The notes beneath the pieces were generated by a model, which was not told the origin of the DNA, did not search any database, and was given only the letters and a program-made list of their open reading frames with translations. A DNA stretch of 18,900 nt from Prevotellaceae bacterium (lineage in GTDB: Bacteria > Bacteroidota > Bacteroidia > Bacteroidales > Bacteroidaceae), in contig CAJPLH010000017.1 in NCBI GenBank assembly GCA_905371275.1, positions 1-18,900 on the forward strand. The letters are read 5' to 3'. Made by a program: the position numbers and the translations under genes. Below are positions 16,012-18,900 of this stretch, one piece after another. Position 1 is the stretch's first letter. The number at the start of each line of letters is the position of its first letter.

Positions 16012-17205
16012 TTAAAGCTCATTATGGGTCATCATCGCACCTACACTGCGAGTAGCCATCAAGTGAGTCAAATTGTCTTTCTCATCTAGAAGACAAACCT
16101 CTGTGCAACCATTCTCTTCGCTGCGCTTCACGTAGGAAATAAAGGGAATCATTTGCGCTCCAAGTTCATCAACGAACGTGGCATTGTGTGTAGTGCAAAC
16201 AATGTCGAGTTGCTTTTCGCGACCAATCTCGCGTAGCATCTTCACCATCGCTTTAGCGCGCGATGGGTGTACCCCCTTGTCTAGTTCTTCTAACAAAATT
16301 AGACTTTTGTCTTCGGCAGTGACCAACATAGCAATAATACCAGCAAAGCGCAATGTTCCATCGCTCATGCCACGCGCACTTTGTTCTTGCCTTTCTCCTG
16401 GAATCCATTCTTCAGCACACACTAACATTGCGTCATTGGTGAGTGGAATCTTCACTGCACTGATATCTTTTATGTCTTTATCGGGCAGAGGGGCAAGATA
16501 TTTGAGTAGTTCACTATAAACTAGCTGTTGAGACTCCTCATCCATATTAGCCAAATATCCAGCAAGATTGGAAGCATCCTCCCAAAGTACATCCGACAAT
16601 GTAGAATAACCTCTCATGTGTTCTGGAATGGGATTGGCCAAACGTATACGTTTGAGATGAACGGCGACCGAAGAAGCTGCTTTCTTGATGCGTTCGTGAC
16701 AGTCTATATAGGCTAATTGTGACAGGACAGAAGCACCAGATTGAAAAAACCATTTATAATGATGTTCTGGGGCATAATACGAAACCAGCACTTCAGATGA
16801 TAAGGGTTCAGCGAGCGCTACACGTTCAAAAAGGACAACCGACTCAGCGGTGTCTGTGCCTTGTTCCGAAAGTTTTTCAGCAGAGATGTAAACATTTTGC
16901 TTTTCGTCATAAGACAAACCAACTTCATAACACCACTCTGTTCCATCCTCAACTTCATCACTAACTACAATAGACAATTTGCAGAAAGTTTCACCGCGTC
17001 TAATGGCACCGCTAACCCCACCACGCAACTCATTGAGCACTTCTGTCACATAACGCGGTGTAGAGAGTGCACGCAAAAATTTGAGCGCATCAAATATATT
17101 AGACTTACCACTCGCATTGGTGCCAATGACAATGGTGAGTGGGTCTATAAAAACTTTTGCATCTGCAAAACTTTTCCAATTTTGTAATCGTAGTTCGGTT
17201 ATCAT
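16012..17205 (-). CDS. AAA15/OLD-like ATPase (RecF/SMC-type)
   Basis: This 397-residue ABC-class ATPase begins MITELRLQNWKSF, the standard start of AAA15/AAA_21 proteins. Walker A is GTNASGKSN at residues 28-36, a signature-like ARGMSDGTLRFAGI precedes Walker B ILLEELDKGVHPSR near 302-315, and the switch His is in CTTHNATFVDEL near residue 340. There is no long coiled coil and no TOPRIM nuclease tail, unlike full-length OLD. I choose ATG 17205 over the TTG at 17283 because a consensus -7 element lies at 17231-17238, inside the longer frame. It is followed after 11 nt by the PIN-like gene, so the two form an operon. Such ATPases paired with a small nuclease are common in phage-defence systems; that role is inferred here. 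Confidence 0.88.
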   Translation of the reverse strand: MITELRLQNWKSFADAKVFIDPLTIVIGTNASGKSNIFDALKFLRALSTPRYVTEVLNELRGGVSGAIRRGETFCKLSIVVSDEVEDGTEWCYEVGLSYDEKQNVYISAEKLSEQGTDTAESVVLFERVALAEPLSSEVLVSYYAPEHHYKWFFQSGASVLSQLAYIDCHERIKKAASSVAVHLKRIRLANPIPEHMRGYSTLSDVLWEDASNLAGYLANMDEESQQLVYSELLKYLAPLPDKDIKDISAVKIPLTNDAMLVCAEEWIPGERQEQSARGMSDGTLRFAGIIAMLVTAEDKSLILLEELDKGVHPSRAKAMVKMLREIGREKQLDIVCTTHNATFVDELGAQMIPFISYVKRSEENGCTEVCLLDEKDNLTHLMATRSVGAMMTHNEL

Positions 17206-17230
17206 TTCGTGATGGTTTGAGCGTACTACG

Positions 17231-17238
17231 CAAAGATA
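17231..17238 (-). promoter_or_regulatory. -7 promoter element for the ATPase-PIN operon
   Basis: On the minus strand this reads TATCTTTG, a full match to TAnnTTTG. It lies 25 nt upstream of ATG 17205, leaving a short leader. No clean TTTG is seen at -33. A second match, TATTTTTG, occurs at 17319-17326 on the same strand and could be an alternative or upstream promoter. Confidence 0.55.
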
Positions 17239-17361
17239 GCAACTTATAAGAAAAGAGAAGAGAGAATGACTAAGTTTTAACACTCAAGGAAATTGAAAAG
17301 TGGTGAAGAAAAAGAGGACAAAAATAGAGCTACAAACTAATCTTAAACGTGCGTTCTCGCG

Positions 17362-17738
17362 TACGCACACGCGCGCGCATTCCAGGAGTTTTTATGTTTT
17401 TGCTGTCACAAGTGTCACAGAGATTATTGTAAAACACTATGGAACAATGATTTGCGACATCTTTATAACATTCTTTTAAAGATATGCGCGATTTGGGTTC
17501 CAATAAAAGGGAGAAAGACGTGAGGTTTGAGGAAAAACGACGTGTCGTTTGATGAAAAACAACGTATCGTTTTATAGAAAACAACGTGTCGTTTGTGGGT
17601 CTATGTCTGAACGGAAGAAATGAAGGGAAGAAAGTGCGAAGGGAGGTAAGAAAAAGGGAGGAGAAATGGAGGAGAGTGTGACACTTGTGACAGCAAAAAA
17701 TCAACATCGCTGTTGGAAGGCGCGCACGCGCGTGCGTA
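17362..17738. mobile_element. MITE-like or invertible element with long imperfect inverted-repeat ends
   Basis: The inner 23 nt of each arm are perfectly inverted: 17397-17419 (core GCTGTCACAAGTGTCACA) and 17677-17699 (core TGTGACACTTGTGACAGC). The similarity continues outward, less exactly, to TACGCAC at 17362 and GTGCGTA ending at 17738, giving arms of about 58 and 62 nt, each holding ATTCCA/CTTCCAAC-type and alternating CG/CA sequence. The interior carries four 22-nt iterons and a purine-rich tract and encodes no transposase. I found no clear target-site duplication. A non-autonomous transposon derivative, an invertible segment or a replication/regulatory locus are all possible. Confidence 0.55.
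17517..17594 (+). repeat. Four iterons at exact 22-nt spacing
   Basis: AAACGACGTGTCGTTT (17535-17550), AAACAACGTATCGTTT (17557-17572) and AAACAACGTGTCGTTT (17579-17594) repeat every 22 nt. A weaker copy, GACGTGAGGTTTGA, lies at 17517-17530, again 22 nt before the matching GACGTGTCGTTTGA at 17539. The first full unit is a palindrome with 7-bp arms around GT. Spacing of 22 bp is about two helical turns, so a protein could bind all copies on one face. The copies are too short and too close to be a CRISPR array. Confidence 0.8.
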
Positions 17739-18028
17739 AGACGCGTATGTGTGTGGATTTGTACGTTTTGGGAGAAGGAGCAATTTCGGAGAAGGGACGA
17801 ATGATAAACTCTCTTTGGGTTTATCCTCTTTGGAAGTCTATTTTTATGGTATTTTGCTCACCTTAGAAAGCAAAACAATGCGTATCAAAAGAAAATAGTG
17901 CAGATTTTGGCGGATTTTTCACTCTTTGCCCTTATTTCGACCCATATAGTAATAGAGGGCAATGTAAAAGAGCAACAACAAATAGGGGAATTGACAAAGA
18001 GAAAAGCAGGAGAAAATCGGGAAACACT

Positions 18029-18086
18029 ATGCAGAAAGACACAATGCAAAAAAACGATGCAAAAAGAAACGGCGTAAAAAGAAACA
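18029..18086 (+). repeat. Degenerate ~15-nt tandem repeat downstream of pckA
   Basis: Units begin at 18029 (ATGCAGAAAGACACA), 18044 (ATGCAAAAAAACG), 18057 (ATGCAAAAAGAAACG) and 18072 (GCGTAAAAAGAAACA). The last unit also provides the T-tract of the pckA terminator when read on the minus strand. Confidence 0.55.
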
Positions 18087-18117
18087 GAGTGCGCCAAACG
18101 AATTTGACACACTCTGT
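18072..18117 (-). terminator. Intrinsic terminator of pckA
   Basis: On the minus strand ACAGAGTGTGTCAAA and TTTGGCGCACTCTGT form a 15-bp stem (two G-U pairs) closed by a TTCG tetraloop, spanning 18084-18117, followed by TTCTTTTTACG. It lies about 28 bp after the pckA stop. Confidence 0.88.
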
Positions 18118-18144
18118 AAAGATTTGAAAGACTAATCTAAGCGA

Positions 18145-18900
18145 TTAGAGTTGGGGACCAGCAGCAACGAGAGCCTTACCAGCTTCGTTGGTGGTGTACT
18201 TAGCGAAGTTCTTCACGAAGCGAGCTGCGAGATCCTTAGCCTTTTCTTCCCATTGAGAAGCTTCAGCGTAAGTGTCGCGAGGATCGAGGATTTCAGTAGC
18301 AACGCCTTCGAGTTGAGTAGGAATTTCGAAGTTGAAGATGGGGAGCTTCTTGGTAGGAGCAGAGAGGATAGCACCAGAGAGGATGCCGTCGATGATACCG
18401 CGAGTGTCCTTGATAGAGATACGCTTGCCAGTACCGTTCCAACCAGTGTTCACGAGATAAGCCTTAGAACCGTTAGCTTCCATTTTCTTCACGAGCTCTT
18501 GAGCATACTTAGTGGGGTGGAGTTCGAGGAACGCTTGACCGAAGCATGCAGAGAAAGTGGGAGTAGGCTCAGTGATACCGCGCTCTGTACCTGCGAGTTT
18601 AGCAGTGAAGCCAGAGAGGAAGTAGTACTGAGTTTGGTTGGCGTCGAGGATAGAAACGGGAGGCAATACACCGAATGCGTCAGCAGAAAGGAAGATGACG
18701 TTCTTAGCAGCAGGAGCAGCAGAAACAGGGCGTACGATGTTCTTGATGTGATCGATAGGATAAGTTACGCGAGTGTTTTCAGTCGCAGTCTTATCAGCGA
18801 AGTCAATCTTGCCGTTAGCGTCAACGATGACGTTTTCGAGGAGAGCGTTGCGCTTGATAGCAGCGTAGATGTCGGGTTCGCTTTCCTTGTCGAGGTTGAT
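18145..18900 (-). CDS. pckA: Phosphoenolpyruvate carboxykinase (ATP), C-terminal part
   Basis: The minus-strand frame is open from the right edge to the TAA at 18145-18147 and gives the last 251 residues of an enzyme normally about 535-540 long; the N-terminal part lies outside the window. The sequence follows ATP-type PEPCK closely: NLDKESEPDIYAAIKRNALLENVIVD, then TENTRVTYPIDHI with the substrate/ATP-binding Arg, IFLSADAFGVLPP, QTQYYFLSGFTAKLAGTE, FSACFGQAF, VNTGWNGTGKRISIKDTR, and the end ALVAAGPQL. In anaerobic Bacteroidales PckA usually runs towards oxaloacetate, feeding succinate formation. Codons are drawn from a narrow set (AAG, AAC and ATC dominate), fitting high expression. A strong terminator follows. 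Confidence 0.97.
   Translation of the reverse strand: MNLDKESEPDIYAAIKRNALLENVIVDANGKIDFADKTATENTRVTYPIDHIKNIVRPVSAAPAAKNVIFLSADAFGVLPPVSILDANQTQYYFLSGFTAKLAGTERGITEPTPTFSACFGQAFLELHPTKYAQELVKKMEANGSKAYLVNTGWNGTGKRISIKDTRGIIDGILSGAILSAPTKKLPIFNFEIPTQLEGVATEILDPRDTYAEASQWEEKAKDLAARFVKNFAKYTTNEAGKALVAAGPQL

Larger units (their letters stand above)
17284..18144. other. Large noncoding gap between the ATPase operon and pckA
   Basis: About 860 bp without a convincing gene. It holds an inverted-repeat-bounded element (17362-17738), a hairpin of GATAAACTC with GGGTTTATC (17803-17811 and 17817-17825, loop TCTTT), a degenerate ~15-nt tandem repeat (18029-18086) and the pckA terminator (18084-18117). 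Short open frames here are low-complexity and overlap these structures, so I do not call them genes. Confidence 0.6.

Noticed and set aside
17206..17283. 26-codon N-terminal extension of the ATPase
   Set aside because: It would start at TTG and contain the consensus -7 element; MITELRLQNWKSF from 17205 is the normal family start.
17535..17594. Possible mini CRISPR array
   Set aside because: Units are 16 nt with only 6-nt spacers, are palindromic, and no cas genes are near; iterons fit better.
17330..17707. 125-codon minus-strand open frame across the inverted-repeat element
   Set aside because: It is made of the inverted repeats, iterons and purine tract read in reverse; low complexity and not protein-like.
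17666..17866. 66-codon plus-strand open frame
   Set aside because: It overlaps the right inverted-repeat arm and purine tract, and its product resembles no family; probably chance.
17885..18112. 75-codon minus-strand open frame
   Set aside because: Repetitive Phe/Ser/Val composition, reads through the pckA terminator and the 15-nt repeat; no promoter or family resemblance.

Overview
The window looks like chromosomal DNA of a member of the Bacteroidales. The signs are the gene content and order (truB-queA-folK; methyltransferase-rbfA-LolC-type permease; gltX-waaA; GH3 protein plus Ig-like lipoprotein; pdxB; ATP-type pckA), the near absence of Shine-Dalgarno sequences, and promoter-like motifs matching the Bacteroidetes -7 consensus TAnnTTTG. 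A Prevotellaceae-like genus is plausible, but the sequence alone does not settle it.

Positions 1-14014 are a dense run of plus-strand housekeeping genes: the tail of an unidentified upstream gene, then truB and queA (tRNA modification), a folK fused to a GNAT acetyltransferase domain, an O-methyltransferase, rbfA, a LolC/FtsX-type permease, gltX, waaA (Kdo transferase), ispD, a GH3-family acyl-adenylating protein, a large Ig-like lipoprotein and pdxB. Tight spacing (1, 6 and 14 bp in places) suggests several short operons. Several wider gaps hold short tandem repeats whose unit differs from gap to gap: 9 nt and 7 nt before ispD, 17 nt before gltX, scattered TTCGA motifs before the methyltransferase. 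A strong 55-nt stem-loop sits just before pdxB.

Positions 14015-18144, between pdxB and pckA, look accessory. An orphan gene encodes an exported protein resembling a two-lobed aspartyl protease that has lost its active-site signature. It is followed by a second, decayed copy of the last ~187 bp of pdxB (about 87% identical by hand count, with an in-frame stop). After a bidirectional terminator, a minus-strand two-gene operon encodes an AAA15/OLD-like ATPase and a PIN-like nuclease with a complete acidic tetrad; this is the best candidate for an uncharacterised defence or toxin-type system. Upstream of it is a ~377-bp noncoding element with long inverted-repeat ends (23 nt perfect at the inner edge), containing four iterons at exact 22-nt spacing and a purine-rich tract. 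It could be a MITE, an invertible segment or a regulatory/replication site.

Positions 18145-18900 hold the C-terminal half of pckA on the minus strand, with a clear terminator carrying a UUCG tetraloop. Function calls rest on motifs and family resemblance read by eye; no database search was possible.
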